Positions 24,761 to 37,163 of a stretch of DNA of 64,000 bases are shown piece by piece. The translations under genes and the position numbers were made by a program. The stretch covers positions 1 to 64,000 of the forward strand of contig JAURVB010001837.1 in the NCBI GenBank assembly GCA_033002965.1, written 5' to 3'. The notes beneath the pieces were generated by a model, which searched no databases, was not told the DNA's origin, and saw nothing but the letters and a program-made list of their open reading frames with translations. The DNA comes from Piper betle. Its lineage: Eukaryota; Streptophyta; Magnoliopsida; Piperales; Piperaceae. The stretch's first letter is position 1; each line of letters opens with the position of its first letter.

Positions 24761-25470
24761 TGTTAGGAAAGTGTGACTTCAACTAGATTTGAAACTAGTT
24801 ATTGTACAGAAATCTAAATTAGGAAAGTATGTTAACTAGAAATAGGTTTATTTCCCATTTGAGATGGTCTCTAAATAGGAGGATTTTTTATACTAATGTC
24901 TTTCTAGTTGGAGTAGACATTGGTGTTTCCTAATAACCCATCCCTGTACCTCTATACAAAGGGTTTTGGCATTCCACAGTTGAAAGAGCCTAACACATCT
25001 CAGTGTTGAGGAGAGACTGTAATAAGGAGATTGAAAGAGGGGGAAAGAAGAGGGAGAGAAGTGGATAGAGAAAAGGAAGAGCAATGTTGTCTCTTGGGTT
25101 TCTTGGTATATCAGGTTTATTCTTCTCGGTGTACTTCCAGGTCATTTCATGTCGTATATCCCGTTCTTTAGTTATCTCTTGTACTCAATTATTTGAAATA
25201 GTGCGTAAATTGGTGTTTTTCGTGTTGGTAAGCTTTTAGACTAAACAATGTTAAATATTAGTGTGTGCAGTGTAAGTTATTTGCTCTTTGCTTATTTTGA
25301 CATAGTTTATTGTCAATTTGCTTGGTCCTGGTGCTTATCACAAATTTCCACGAGCGGTATCAGACCAAGCAAGGTTTTATTAGATAAAAATATAGGTAAG
25401 TTCAAAATTGAAAGGCAGAGGCTAAGGGGAAAGCAAAAGAAAAGGAGTTACTGACAACACTGAACACTGT
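24761..25470 (+). mobile_element. Copia-type LTR with primer-binding site, truncated element
   Basis: The sequence TGTTAGGAAAG at 24761 to a CA at about 25350 forms a 590-bp LTR-like block with a CT/GA-rich middle. It is followed within a few bases by CGAGCGGTATCAGACCAAGC. GGTATCAGA matches the initiator-methionine tRNA primer-binding site (TGGTATCAGAGC) used by most plant Ty1/copia elements. Only about 100 bases of internal region follow, with no gag-pol and no second LTR, so the element is truncated. No target duplication was found. It lies in the intron between the dsRBD2 exon and the tail exon of the DRB relic. Confidence 0.65.
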
Positions 25471-26063
25471 CAGAAAAATCGGAAAGTATGAATGTAAGTT
25501 GCTAATTGGAATATTGTCCAAGATAAAGTGGTGCTCTTAGGTGATGTACAACATAATGGGTGAGAAAATAGCTTCTGAATTGCAACATAATGTTGTCGGA
25601 TGAATGCTTTGAATGACTAACGCTGTGGCAATGTGCACAAATTATTCCGTTTCCATTCAGCGCAGGATTCTTATTTACATCCAAACAAACCACTATTCTT
25701 ATTTGCATTTTCTTCATGCCAGATCAGCTCAATATCATCACTGGGCAAATTTTCAACTAAAACCTATCCTCCTATTGTTTTCCAGCCTTCTACCATTAAA
25801 ACAAACAAGCAAAAGAAAAACTAAGTTGAAGCCACTAACATTTTTTAAGTGATGACTAATGCAGCCATGGCTTCATTCTTCTCTGCTTGCTTCTTGTCCT
25901 TTGCTGGCTCCCCCGTGAAAGGAATCCCAGCCAACTCAACTATGCATGTAAAAACCGGCAAATGCCCAAGGCCAGACCGAACAGTGGTTTATGCAGGTAG
26001 AGGGGCTCCAACTCTTGGTGCTATCTCTTGCAAAAGGTGTTTGTAAACTCCCGTCTCATCCTG

Positions 26064-28350
26064 ACCATGAAAAGTAGACTTTATGAGTAGAACTTTACAA
26101 ACGCAGGTTTGCATAGACTCAAACTACAGTCGTTCATACTCACGCCACATTTTTAAAAAATATAGCGGATAAAATTAAGTGGTATTTGTATCTACGCCTT
26201 CTTCACGCCATCCTTTACAGAGGTGAAATTTAAATTTATTTGTGTATTTGATAATATTTAAAGATAAGTATGTATTAATTTTTAAACTTTTGTCTGCACG
26301 AAAAATATGTATAAACTTTCCTCCACCCCATTTTTTTCCACTCCATATTTTTTGGAGCAGAGAAAAATTAAAAAATTAATACATATTCACATTCAAATAT
26401 TTTTAAATACAAAAAATTTTTCTCCATAATTAAAAATGACATGGAAAAAACGTTAAAAAAATGTAGAAAAAAATCTTTTTAACTCAGGTAGTGCAGGGTA
26501 ATGGCGTTGCTAACTAAAACCATACAACCGAGGGAAGACATTTAACGTCGAAAAATTCATGAATCCATTGTGTGGGAAAAAAATCAAGAAACAACTTATT
26601 GTAACACGTATACAAAAAAACAAAAAAGAAAAGAAAAACAATCCCGTGATAAGTTTGGGGACAATTTTTCTTATATTACGAAGCGACTTTGACAAAAGAT
26701 AGAGCTGGAACACTAAGCCCACAATAGTTTACTTACTAAGCAATAAACTAATGTGCAAAAAATAATATTTATCTATTTACTAAACATATTATTTGCATCC
26801 CACTGATCCGGGATGCATTAGCTATGGCCGTAGCTAAATGTGCCGTCGCTAAACACGTTTTAGCCTTTAGATGATTTTTTAAACAAAAAAGATCTCTAGA
26901 TAAATGACTTTAATTTACAAACAATATTTGATCATCGGGCTCGTTATATAAGGCTTGGGTGTGTGAAAGAAGAGTTTTGAAATTTTAGACATTGAAGAAT
27001 ATATTGCTTGCAAGTGAAAGTTCAACTTTATCATGTGTTCTCCTTGACTTCGTCAATTAGATTGTAAGCTCACATTGTAATTAAAAACTAATTAATTAGC
27101 AGCAATACACAGGTGCAATTACCCCAGGAAAAATAATATAAATTTAGAAATTCGATACCTTACACAACCTTGAGATTATTAAGCTTTTCTTTTTCGAGAC
27201 GTCTATTAACGTCATGAATACACGTTTTACGTGTTTTGTATAAAACAGTAATTAATTAGTCTTTAATTACTTTTTTGGGTATAAGATGTATGAAGCCAAA
27301 AACCTTGCCAGATTCAAACCATGTATTTACGTTGATTGATGGGTAACGCCAACTCAATTGCCGACGCCGCCAATCTTGTGGTCAAGAGCCTCCCTTTTGA
27401 AACCTTTCCTACCCTCTTCCTTTCTTTCTTCTTCTTGCCCCTTCCCACCCAAACTCTTCACAACATAAAGAGATCATGCATTGGCATGTTCTTGTTTCCA
27501 TTACAACATATATATCATGAACAGGTTGTTCTATGTTTCTACCATTGAAAGTTTTCAAAACCCAGACAAGGGCAATCAAGATCAACCACCTTTTACTTGC
27601 CCTTTTCTTTCTATCAATCATTCATCTTGTTTCCATCCTTTTAATGAAGATTGACTCCTTGCTCTGATCCTAGCATATTAGTAGTTCATTAACTAATGTG
27701 TATTGTATGCTTGGTTTGGATTCAAGTGCTCGTTAAAGGCGAAGTTGCCAGCTCTACCATGAAGATTGTCGGCAAGCAGGGTATCCTTTCAGTCAATTTC
27801 AGACAATTCACGCAGACACATCCATCCAGACAACCACCTTACATCCATCTTCCACCTCTCCCCCACCTCATATCCTAAACCGTTGCACAAAGAGAGATCT
27901 ACATTGATATATGGTACATATCAAAGTGCTTGGAAGCTTTGTACACAACCCTTACACAAGAAATTGCCAACTGTTTTTTTGAAGGCCTGGCATATTAAAA
28001 TATTTAATAGGAGATAACTTGGTCATCAAATTATACAAATAAACCTTACTGCAGATAAGCAATTATTTTTCAAACTCTTTCTCAACAAACCTCAACTCCT
28101 TCCCACAGTTTTTGATTCAAAGACTTGCACATATCTCCCAATCTTTTACCTCCAACCTACAACACAAAATGAACCACAACAAGACCATGACTATAGTTAC
28201 AGCCCCTGCTAATAAAACCTTATACATAGAGATGTAAGTCAAAAACAAGTCATTAGGTCAGATGATACAAAACCACACTCAATAATTAGAACTCATCCCA
28301 CAAAAAAAGTTGTTTCTCTTTTTCTTTTTTCTTTTAATCAGCAATAAATA
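26064..28350. other. Intergenic sequence
   Basis: AT-rich sequence. Short frames near 27336 and 27696 on the plus strand and a possible exon-like piece on the minus strand near 28140-28070 (KRLGDMCKSLNQKLWEG) could not be tied to a family. Nothing here can be called a gene with confidence. Confidence 0.4.
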
Positions 28351-28359
28351 AGAACTCGG

Positions 28360-28829
28360 TTAATCCTCAAAGCCGGTCTTCTCCCAAATCGCGTTCCTAA
28401 CCCGGCTCAGATCCCGACCTTTAAGCGTCCGACCGACCCCTTCGTGGACCGAGAACGACGAGGCGATCCGAGTCCGGGCCAGGTACTCGTGCGGCGGCAC
28501 CGTCCCCGCCGCCTCCCTCTCCTCCCCCTCCCAGTCGTGCTCCGCCCCCCGCAGCCGGTACTCCGCCCGCAGGATCTCCGCCCAGTCCGGGATGTTGACC
28601 GGCAGCGACCCCGCCTCCGACTTCCTCGCCGGCTTCTTCGACCGGGAGCTGGGGATCGGCTTGGCCTTCGCCTGCTCCGGTCGGGGTGTGGTGTCGCCCG
28701 GCGCCGATGCCCCCAGAGGTCGGACTCGTCGAAGTCGATGTCCTCCGGGGTGGTGGTTGTCGGGGGGTTGTGGTCGTGGGGGAAGAAGCGGTACGACGGA
28801 TTGGAAAAGTAGTTCTTACGGGACGCCAT
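28360..28829 (-). CDS. Senescence regulator S40 family protein, one frameshift
   Basis: The intronless frame starts at the ATG at 28829 ([19 protein letters not shown]) and runs to DFDESDLWG. It must then shift to another frame at a run of five G (28710-28714 on the plus strand as C). One additional G would restore [48 protein letters not shown] and the family hallmark [20 protein letters not shown], ending at a stop at 28360. The corrected length of about 156 residues is normal for plant S40 (DUF584) proteins, small nuclear proteins whose founding member marks leaf senescence. Everything outside the G run is conserved, so a sequencing or assembly error is at least as likely as a real mutation. 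As written, translation would read a basic arginine-rich tail in the wrong frame. Confidence 0.85.
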
Positions 28830-28927
28830 CGGGGTACCGCCGCCGGGGAATGTGAGGTCGTCGCCGGAAAAGATTCGGGCCTTCTTTCTTATTTTGGGTC
28901 TTTGGGGAAATGGTAATGGTAGCTCCG

Positions 28928-28936
28928 TTATATAAA
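28928..28936 (-). promoter_or_regulatory. TATA box of the S40 gene
   Basis: On the minus strand TTTATATAA lies about 99 bases upstream of the ATG at 28829, leaving a plausible leader of about 70 bases. It is the only clear TATA motif near the gene start. Confidence 0.55.
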
Positions 28937-28939
28937 GAG

Positions 28940-31900
28940 GAAAGTGGATAAGGCTTGTCATAGAACGCCGTGAAACCGTTGTTTACCTTTTTGCCCTGGG
29001 ATGATTATTGGAGGAAACCCTGGGTCTTATTTTAATCAAAAGATTAAGACTTTTGTTATTTGATGAGGATTAATGGGTATAAGTAATCTTTATCTGCTTT
29101 ATTTTAGTAATTTAGTATGATCATCTAAATATATCAATTAAACTCGGCCAATTGCTCATAAATCTTATATACACCCTTTTATATTAAAGTACTTAATTTT
29201 TTTCGTAATTAATTTTATCTTTATAATAAATAGATATTCACATTCTTAATTTTTCTTTATTGATCGATAATTTCAAAATCGGGCTAGCACTCTAATAGAT
29301 TTAAGATCAAGTCAATAATATTTGTGCATAAGTACTTAATTTACTCACTTGTAAGTTTTAAATTTTAAACTTTTTTGTGCAATAGAATATAGTTTTAGTT
29401 TGGTTCGCCTTAATGGTTCGGATATCGTTAAGGCATGATGTTCGATTCGCTCGACTCTTTGCCTTACTTCAACTAGATAATTTTGGATGTCGACTTCCTT
29501 TCGTTCATAGGCTTGCTTCATTCTTTGTCCAATTATCATTAATTGTCTAAATATTTGATTACTATATTTCAAGTCAATTCATTTAAATTTCTATGTCTAC
29601 AAAGGGCATCAAGTATTTCATCATGAAACATGTATAAGTTATTATTTTGGTAGATAAATAATTTTTGAGGATTTTTATTTGTACCTCCTGCCGTTATAAG
29701 CTTTAGCTAAATTTATAATTTTTTACTCAATAATTAATAAATAATAAGAATTTCTTTTAAAAATAAGACCGCCTTAGCATAAATTCGATATTTGATCTTA
29801 CCTCTCATAATCTCTTAACGAATTTTTACCGAGCTTGTGTAAAAGGTCATTTATGTGCCATAATTTTACACAAATAATTACCATGACACTCGTTTATATA
29901 ATATGTAATGTAGAGCCATTGGCAATAGACTAAATTACTGGCTTCTCCATTAATCAAAGCCCAATTTGTTCACCTATTCTCAATTATCAATACCAAACAC
30001 AATGGAGGGCTCACACCCCAATCCCATTGGAGGGTAGATCAGTCAAGTCAACTTTTTAACGGCGTTATCTGTTTGTCCAGTAATTTGTCCAGACGTGGGG
30101 CAGTTCCACCTGCCATGAAAAGCAAAAATCAAGTTTCTTTAAGGCATAGTAGATGGATTGCAGTCCACGTGTCCCACCCTTTAATGCAATGACACGTGGT
30201 TGGAGATTATTGCACCTCGGGGGAGGAACCGTACGGTCACGTGAAGCGAGGGGCCGTCAAATGAATGAGTTGTTGCTCCTTCCTGCCATGACAGCCCCGG
30301 GATTGGCCTGCTTATATTCTACATCCCGATGTGCCAATAATTATGGTTATTTGTGTTTATTTTATTTAAATAAATTGATAATTAAACTTGTAGAACATCA
30401 CTTTAATGCTTTTAGCATAAATTACTTTTACTATTAATCTTTCAAAATTTTTTATTTCTTCCACAAACATGATCTAAGGATTTTTTTCTTAAATTTTTTT
30501 TTATGATTATCATTCTCAAAGTTTGATTTTCTCTTTTTTCAAGAGATCTTTGCCCTAAAAATAAAGTTAGCTTGTTTTAGGCACCAGTTTACTTGTTCTA
30601 GGCCACGTGTTACTCCATTGTGACCCAGACAAAGTTTTAGTTATTTGTTTAGAGCCCTTTAATCATATCAAATGTTGAGCCTATAATCTGATGATAAAGC
30701 TTTTTACTTAATTAAAATCCGAATAACTACCGTCCACCATGAGTACACCAATTGTCTGACCTTATATAGGAAAATGAGTATTAAAAACAAAATGTTTATT
30801 GTTAAAACTCTAATTTTGTAAAAAAGAAAAACCTTTGCATATAAAAAATTTGTCTAGTCCCACTTGGTGCTAAGGTCGGCTGTGAGGTCGCAAAAGAATA
30901 CACATCCTAATCCCTCTAAACTTTTGGGTATCAAAATAACATTGTGTTTACAATGGAGAAAATAAATATAAAAAATAAAACTGAAAATGACCATGCGAAG
31001 TTTGGATTTATTTCATGGTACATTATAATAGATTACCAATCAAAATTATACATTCTTGCACTAAAACGTTTGAGCTCACATAGATCTAGAAATTAGACTG
31101 ATCTAAAGATAACTTGGTATAATGAGCTCCAGCTCTCTACCATTCTTTTATCTCATCCGATCTGGAAGACCAAGCCATCGGAAGCCAACATTTCCGACCA
31201 CTTTCACAAAGACCCATCAACTAATTACCACTCTAGATGAAAAAGAAGAAGCTTTTTTGAGTAAAAGAGTCCTTTCACTTGTTTTGACTTCAAGGTTCTA
31301 GTAAAGAAAAAATGGCTATTGGGACATTACTAGATCAACATCCTCATATATACGCAACTTTCATATAATTTAACTAAAGCAAATGGTTGATGGGTCACAT
31401 TATTTGTTTACAATCTCTATCACAAAAGCTACAATATGGATTGGGTAGAATATCAAGACAGGGACTATAGCTCCCACTGTTAATGGTTCACATACAAAAA
31501 AACTCCAACAAGGAGCGGTACCGCTACTACAGCTTTTAGTACACTGATAATTAGTGGTAGTACATCATGTTAAAATCAGTAGTACATCCCTGGTTTAACC
31601 ATTCTCAACCTCAACTCAAGTAGAAGGAAATCAACTCATGGTCTCAATTACTTAAAAAATGACCAAAGAGCGAAGCACCTTTAATTGAAAGGCGGTCTGG
31701 CATTTGATCTCCTTGTGATGTTACCTGCAAAATATACGACAATATACCCTTGAAGTAAACTAAAGCTCAAACAATCACAAGGAAAGTGCAACTATCAGCA
31801 TATAAACTCGAAACAATCCAAGTTGCACGCCTATCAATATTTGCCACATAGTTTATCTTGAGAGAGGAAGACCTGAGCCCTTTTATTTCAAGAAAGCCCA

Positions 31901-32040
31901 TTTGAAGCCTCCAACCCTTATCTTATCCCAATAAATTATATTTAGATTTGAAATCCAAGCATCATATTTATGTGTACTATAAGTTCTTATTTGGAGCGTT
32001 AACTGAGTTGCATCTTGTTAATCTTGTGAGTAATAATTAA
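28940..32040. other. Intergenic sequence
   Basis: AT-rich sequence with no convincing gene on either strand, apart from the G-box cluster listed separately. A short exon-like frame on the minus strand near 31735-31660 has a good acceptor but no recognisable family. Confidence 0.45.
30166..30243. promoter_or_regulatory. Cluster of three G-box (CACGTG) motifs
   Basis: Perfect CACGTG palindromes occur at 30166-30171 (CCACGTGTCC), 30193-30198 (ACACGTGG, ABRE-like) and 30238-30243. A fourth lies at 30605-30610. In plants such spacing is typical of bZIP/bHLH-bound promoters responding to abscisic acid or light. No gene is recognisable immediately downstream on either strand, so the cluster may be the remnant of a lost promoter or chance. 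Confidence 0.35.
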
Positions 32041-32218
32041 GGATGTCAAGTTGGTCGGGCCGGCCCGGCCGGGTCAAGGCCCAGTTATTTTATTGGGCCG
32101 GCAAGGAGCCCTGGGCTCTAAGGCCCTGTTTAGTTCGGTCCGAGCCCATCGGACCAGGCTGGGCCTTCCCGAATTTCATAAGTTGCTCTCTGATTCGAGA
32201 GCTCAACCCTTAATTGAC
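32041..32218. repeat. GC-rich repeat fragment (possible hAT end)
   Basis: GGATGTCAAGTTGGTCGGGC followed by repeated GGGCCGGC/CCCGGCC resembles the subterminal part of plant hAT elements. It ends abruptly at the start of the TFIIB-like array remnant at 32219. No matching opposite end was found. Confidence 0.3.
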
Positions 32219-34740
32219 TCATCGTGGCGAAGGCTCGGACTAGTAGTAACAAGTTAGTCGTCAAACAAAGGTTAGTAACGTTTGTATATATTAATTTAGA
32301 TGAAAAATATGATTGTTATTTTAGGCTCTAGTCACGTTTGTATGTATTATTTTATATAATTGATATAGTTAAGATGTATTTATTTAAGGTTATTTTAGGT
32401 GCACATCCTTACGTTTTTCCCAATTCGAGCTAATTTTTAATTAGTATATTATAATAATTTTTTTGCAGTATTAATCGTATCAAAGTTTTGACCAATACGT
32501 GGTACAATTAGTTTAACTATGTAGAATTAATCTTATGTAGCTATATTTATAAATAATAAAATGATTCGTATTATCAAATAATATAATGTGGTTATCTGGT
32601 TTAATATTACTTATTTGAATAGTTGGTCTTGAGTTTAAACCTTGGTGGATAGGGATTTTATATTTTATTATTTAGCACATACTTTAGCCAACAAGTTCGT
32701 CCTACATTGTTCTCAGACAAAAGCACATCCATCTTATTAGCCACCCTAGTCATGCATTTGTAAATAATTATTAAAAATAATTCATGATCTTAAACCAAGT
32801 TAAAATATCTAAGTCAAATAGCATTTAATTTGATTCTCCTTAAAATAATTAAAAATAAATAAAAATTCAAATGCAATCTAAATTATATACATGTAATAAA
32901 AATGATCAATATAAATTAAAATATATTACCAAAAATATGTTTTAAAAATTATTATATTTAATAAAAACATAAAGCTTAGACGTCTCGTGAGGTTCCGACT
33001 AGTTCTATTAATACATTATAATGACCCGGTCAAAATGTAAATTGATGGGCCAAGTTATTTTTTCAAAAATATTAACCAAGTTGAAGATTTATATGTATAT
33101 CTCTATCTATATACAAGATCTTACTCTAATAGATATCGGATGTGAAATATTTCTTATAATGTAACATTCTATCCAACTATTTAGAAAATATTATTGCCAA
33201 AATTCCTTCTTACGTTTCATTAACTTTTCCATCCTACCTGTCTTAAAAGAAACTTTGTCTAGATTCTTTTTCCAGATGGGTTCCTTTTCCTTCGACAACC
33301 CACCATTCAATACGGTTTCAGATTGATTCTAATATCATTTGTAAAAACCCGATACAAGTACAAACAAAATAAACTTAGTCATTTTTTTCAAAAGTAACTA
33401 ACCAAATTGAAGATCTATAAATATATCCTCATATATATATATATATCCACCCCTTACATTAAAGTGTTGGAGTTTTTATTTTATTCTCATCATGTTACAA
33501 TGTTTCTTACCTAGTGGTTGATTTTGGCCTCAAAATAGCATTATAGACCCACTTATACATATTTTATTTAAGATTTTCATTAGTATTATTTATTTTTAGG
33601 AAAAATTTGGAAAGAAATTCATACTCAAATTAGGAACTTTAAAAAATGATAAATTCTACTACATATTTGTAATCATATTACTTAGAGTTACTTAACTATT
33701 CACACTTTAATTTATGGTTTCTATATAATCTAGGATCTTATTTATTTATTTATTGTAAGGAAAATCTTAAGTGTAATTATATCAAAATAAAAAATCTTAA
33801 AAATAATAAATTCAATTGAAATATTAAAATTTTACTCAAATTAAAATATTATACTTATAAGTACCTACTTAATTATGATTTGTACTTATTCTCAACATAA
33901 AAGTAAAACTATTTTTAATATTTTAAATATCTTATAATTAAAAATTATGGAAACTATGCTTAATTTTGATATGGTCAAAAATCTTTTTTGTAAATGAAGT
34001 ATTGTGGCTAAAATTTTATGAGGTAATATTAAATGTGGAAATGGATATGTGAGATGGACTTCATCCCATGCATATATGTATTGTATTTTCATATTAAATT
34101 GAGTCACCTGACGAATTCACTAATAGGTGTCATTGTGTTTAATGTATATTTTATGTAAATTTTTTCCAATAAAATAGTGATGTTGTCCTCGTATTTATAT
34201 TTTATTGTTATAATCAAGTTCTTTATTTATATCCTTCATCCTAACGAAAAAGATATTTGCTATTTTTAAAAGTAATAATTAACGACATTTTTACAATACA
34301 ATTTGTAAGTTATTTACATTTATTATTAATAAATTTTAAATATACCCAGCCACATTGTGCAGGTCCTTGACATTAGGATAACATCAGTAATTATCAGCAT
34401 AAAACAAGTCTCCACATGTCTATCACAAAAGAAATACGGGAAAACATTGCAGATTAAAACAAAATACAGAAAAAAGGGGGCAAACACAAAACAAGCAGAT
34501 TAATTATTAGGGAAAAAAAACTTTTAGCAACTACCAAAGCAGTTGGTAAAATTAAGTTACCTTCCTTGTAAAAAAAAGAAAAAAATATTAGGACAGGCAC
34601 TTTATAAAACTAGCTGTCACGTATGGGCATAACAACGCTGTAACAAAATTATATCTTTGTTTGTACCTTCAGCCTAGCAGCTGAGAACGAGCGTGCCGTC
34701 GAGAAATTGAGGTGCTAATAGACTAAATTCTACCGGTCCG
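32219..34740 (-). repeat. Array unit 0: promoter-side remnant of a TFIIB-like gene unit
   Basis: CATCGTGGCGAAGGCTCGGAC at 32218-32238 is the minus-strand 5' coding end of the TFIIB-like genes (compare 35455, 37744 and 43104). It then joins sequence homologous to the region upstream of the TATA box in the other units (TAGTAACAAGTTAGTCG and onward), so most of the coding region, the start and the TATA box have been deleted. The rest follows the other units through GTTTAAACCTTGGTGGATAG (32633), a (TA)n tract at 33437-33452 followed by CCACCCCTTACATTAAAGTG, and the 3' flank of the next gene copy. Confidence 0.65.
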
Positions 34741-34874
34741 GAACACTTGCAGTAACGTTATAAGTTCAAGAAAATACAAAGCTACATATATCATGAGCTC
34801 CTATTATTACAATATCCATTGTAAACATATGAATGAACAAAAAAATATGGTGAACTATGGACTTGTCATACATA

Positions 34875-35526
34875 TTAGGCTAAACAATAAGAGGATGCAG
34901 TCTTCTTCTCCGCTTTCTTGGCCAAGGAGGTGCAAATTTCTTGGTGAGCGCGGTCTATCTTTGCCTCATCCACACCTGTGATGATTGACACATCAAGAAG
35001 AGGCAGTTTCTTGGCAGCCATGAAAATAGCAGTGGCTTCTAGCACATCCGAACCCATCCATGCAAACTCCTCAATCTTCTTGAGAACCTTCATAGCAGCA
35101 AGATGGCCCTGTCTTCCCATGCCCAGAAGTACCGAATTCCTCCTCATGCATGAACTGCTCTTCTTGTACCTAGTGCCCATCAACTCCAGGTGAAGACAAC
35201 TCACCAAAAACTTCACCAACTCCCGCGCCTCCTCTTTCAAAACCTCCCACGCGGGTTCCTAAACTCGGCTGTGAGAATATCTTCCAACGACCTCGGCTTT
35301 CCTTGGGAGAGGCCCGCAAGGTAGAGGCAGACGGAGACAGTTGGCCGGAGGTTGTCGTAGCCTCGCTTGGATAGGACAAGTTGGGCTTTCTTGTACAAAT
35401 TCCATGCCTCCTTGACGCAGATGGGGAGTCGGAGGCGAGCGGACACGGAGGTCATCATGGCGAAGGCTCGGACTAGAGAGCGGTCGGGCCTGCTCGCACA
35501 CCCTCGCTCGAGTCTTTGTTTTCCAT
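34875..35526 (-). pseudogene. TFIIB-like cyclin-fold gene, array copy 1 (two frameshifts)
   Basis: Intronless gene starting at the ATG at 35526. Compared with copy 2 it has a 2-base insertion (GGGTGTGCGAG) about 25 bases in and loses one T (GGAGGTTTTGAAAG) near 35245. The intended 216-residue product resembles the TFIIB core. DRSLVRAFAMMTSVSARLRL corresponds to the start of cyclin repeat 1 of TFIIB, and MRRNSVLLGMGRQGHLAAMK with KKIEEFAW, AAKKLPLLDVSIITGVDEAK and HQEI corresponds to repeat 2. The zinc ribbon and B-reader are absent, as are all introns of the true TFIIB gene at 62097. A TATA box lies 60 bases upstream. As written it is disrupted; assembly error is possible for the T-run deletion. 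Confidence 0.7.
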
Positions 35527-35585
35527 CGTTCTGGAGACGAAGATGATCGAAGTGTAAATGTATAGATTTTATGAATGGGTAAGGG

Positions 35586-35593
35586 TATATATA
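35586..35593 (-). promoter_or_regulatory. TATA box, TFIIB-like copy 1
   Basis: TATATATA within CCAACTATATATACCC on the minus strand, 60 bases before the ATG. The same 20-odd bases are kept in copies 2 and 3 (37902-37909 and 43261-43268, each 89 bases from the ATG). Conservation at the same place in three units supports promoter function, at least when the array formed. Confidence 0.55.
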
Positions 35594-37163
35594 GTTGGTG
35601 GTTTACTAGTTAGTAGTAACAAGTATGTCGGCAAGCAAAGGTTAGTTACGTTTGTATATATCCATTTAGATGAAAAATATGATTGTTATTTTAGGCTCTA
35701 GTCACGTTTGTATATATTATTTTATATAATTAATATAGTTAAGATGCATTTATTTAAGGTTATTATTAGCTACCCGCCCTTTTGTTTATCCCAATTCGAG
35801 CCAATTTCTTACCGGTACATTACAATAATTTTTTATGTGTTACAATTGGTTTAGCTAGGATGAATTAATCTAATGTAACTATATTTATAAATAATAAAAT
35901 GATTTGTATTATCAAATTATATAATGTAGTTATCTGGTTTTAATATTACTTATTTGGCTAGTTGGTCTTGAGTTTAAACCTTGGTGGATAGGGATTTTAT
36001 ATTTAATTATTTAGCACATACTTTAGTGTTGTTCTCGAACAAAAACACATCCATCTTATTAGCCGCCCTAGTCATGCATTCGTAAATAATTATTAAGAAT
36101 AATTCAGGATCTTAAACCAAGTTAAAATATCTAAGTCAAATATATTTAATTTAATTATCCTAAAAATAATTAAAAATAAATAAAAAATTCAAAATTCAAA
36201 CTAAATTATATACATGTCATAAAAATTATCAATACAAATTAAAATATATTTCCAATAATATATTTTAAAAATTACTATATTTAATAAAAACATAAAGCCT
36301 GGACGTGCAGCTAGGTTCCCACTAGTTTTATTAAAAGCTTATAACGACCTGGTCAAAATGTAAATTAATGGGCATAGTTATTTTTCCAAAACTATTAACG
36401 AAGTCAAAGATCTATATGTCTATCTCCCTTTATATATACGATCTTATTGTAATAGATAATGGATGTGTAAATATTTCTAAGAATGTTACATTCCACCCAT
36501 CTTTTTAAAAAATTTGTCCTCAAAATTCCTTTTTTACGTTTTATAAACTCTTCCATTGATAACGACCTGATCCATTTATTAGTTATTTTATCAAAAGTGG
36601 TTAACTAAATTGAAGATATATCAGTATATCCTCACTTATATACATAAATTTTACCTGTATATTAGACTATTTTTTGAGATATATATTTCCACATCTTACG
36701 TTAAAGTGTTCGAGTTTTTACTTATTCTCATCATGTGACAATATTTCTTCTCAAAGCGGTTGATTTTGACCCCACAATAACATTATAGACTCACTTATAC
36801 TTATTTTATTTAAAATTCTCATTATTATTATTTATTTTTAGGAAAACATTTGATAGAACTGTCATTAAATTGGAGCATTAACAATAGATAAATATACTAA
36901 AATTTGTAATCCATTACTTTGTTAAAGTCTGTCACTACCAGTTTATGCTAAATGCGTCCCCATATAATCTACAACGAGCGTGCTCATCGACAAATTGCAG
37001 GTGCTAATAGACTAAATTCTACCGGTCCAGAACACTTGCAGTAACGTTATAAGTTCAAGAAAATACAAAGCTACATATATCATGAGCTCCTATTATTACA
37101 ATATCCATCGTAAACATATGAATGAACAAAAAAATATGGTGAACTATGGACTTGTCATACATA
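35594..37163. repeat. Array unit spacer between copies 1 and 2
   Basis: AT-rich spacer homologous to the spacers at 32245-34870, 37910-39610 and 43270-44189. Shared landmarks are GTTTAAACCTTGGTGGATAG, TCATGCAT.GTAAATAATTAT, AAACATAAAGCCT.GACGT and, near the downstream gene, GGTGCTAATAGACTAAATTC. No second gene is visible in it. Confidence 0.7.

Larger units (their letters stand above)
23472..26060 (-). pseudogene. DRB-type double-stranded-RNA-binding protein pseudogene, 5'-truncated
   Basis: From 26060 downward an exon encodes the second dsRNA-binding domain of the plant DRB2/3/5 group: DETGVYKHLLQEIAPRVGAP, TTVRSGLGHLPVFT and AGIPFTGEPAKDKKQAEKN. From 24604 the next exon reads SETETHNDEQEQITLARALL then NYRIKEKMALATEKAPNALP, followed by the proline-rich tail (YHGMSPPVTIRTAVPVYSAP, APPVHIRSAVPVF) with tandem 24-residue repeats, ending LQQLKI. 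Lesions: TAA in LPA*TTVRS, loss of the end of the dsRBD2 exon after EKNEAMAA, and frameshifts near 24290, 24130 and 23700. The exon for the first dsRNA-binding domain is absent. DRBs partner Dicer-like enzymes in small-RNA pathways. Retained intron structure argues for a decayed genomic duplicate. A Copia-type LTR occupies the intron. Confidence 0.87.

Noticed and set aside
24761..25470. Complete LTR retrotransposon in the DRB relic
   Set aside because: Only one LTR-like block and about 100 bases after the primer site are present. No reverse transcriptase, integrase or second LTR, so it is called truncated.
27336..28017. Short plus-strand frames and a possible minus-strand exon (KRLGDMCKSLNQKLWEG near 28140-28090)
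   Set aside because: The exon-like piece has an acceptor-like TTGTAG before it, but no neighbouring exons or family could be recognised.
30153..30437. 94-codon plus-strand frame after the G-box cluster
   Set aside because: No conserved motif, and the second half becomes AT-rich non-coding sequence (NNYGYLCLFYLNKLIIKLVE). Probably chance.
31660..31735. Minus-strand exon-like frame VTSQGDQMPDRLSIKGASLF
   Set aside because: Good acceptor but no companion exons and no known family. Left as intergenic.
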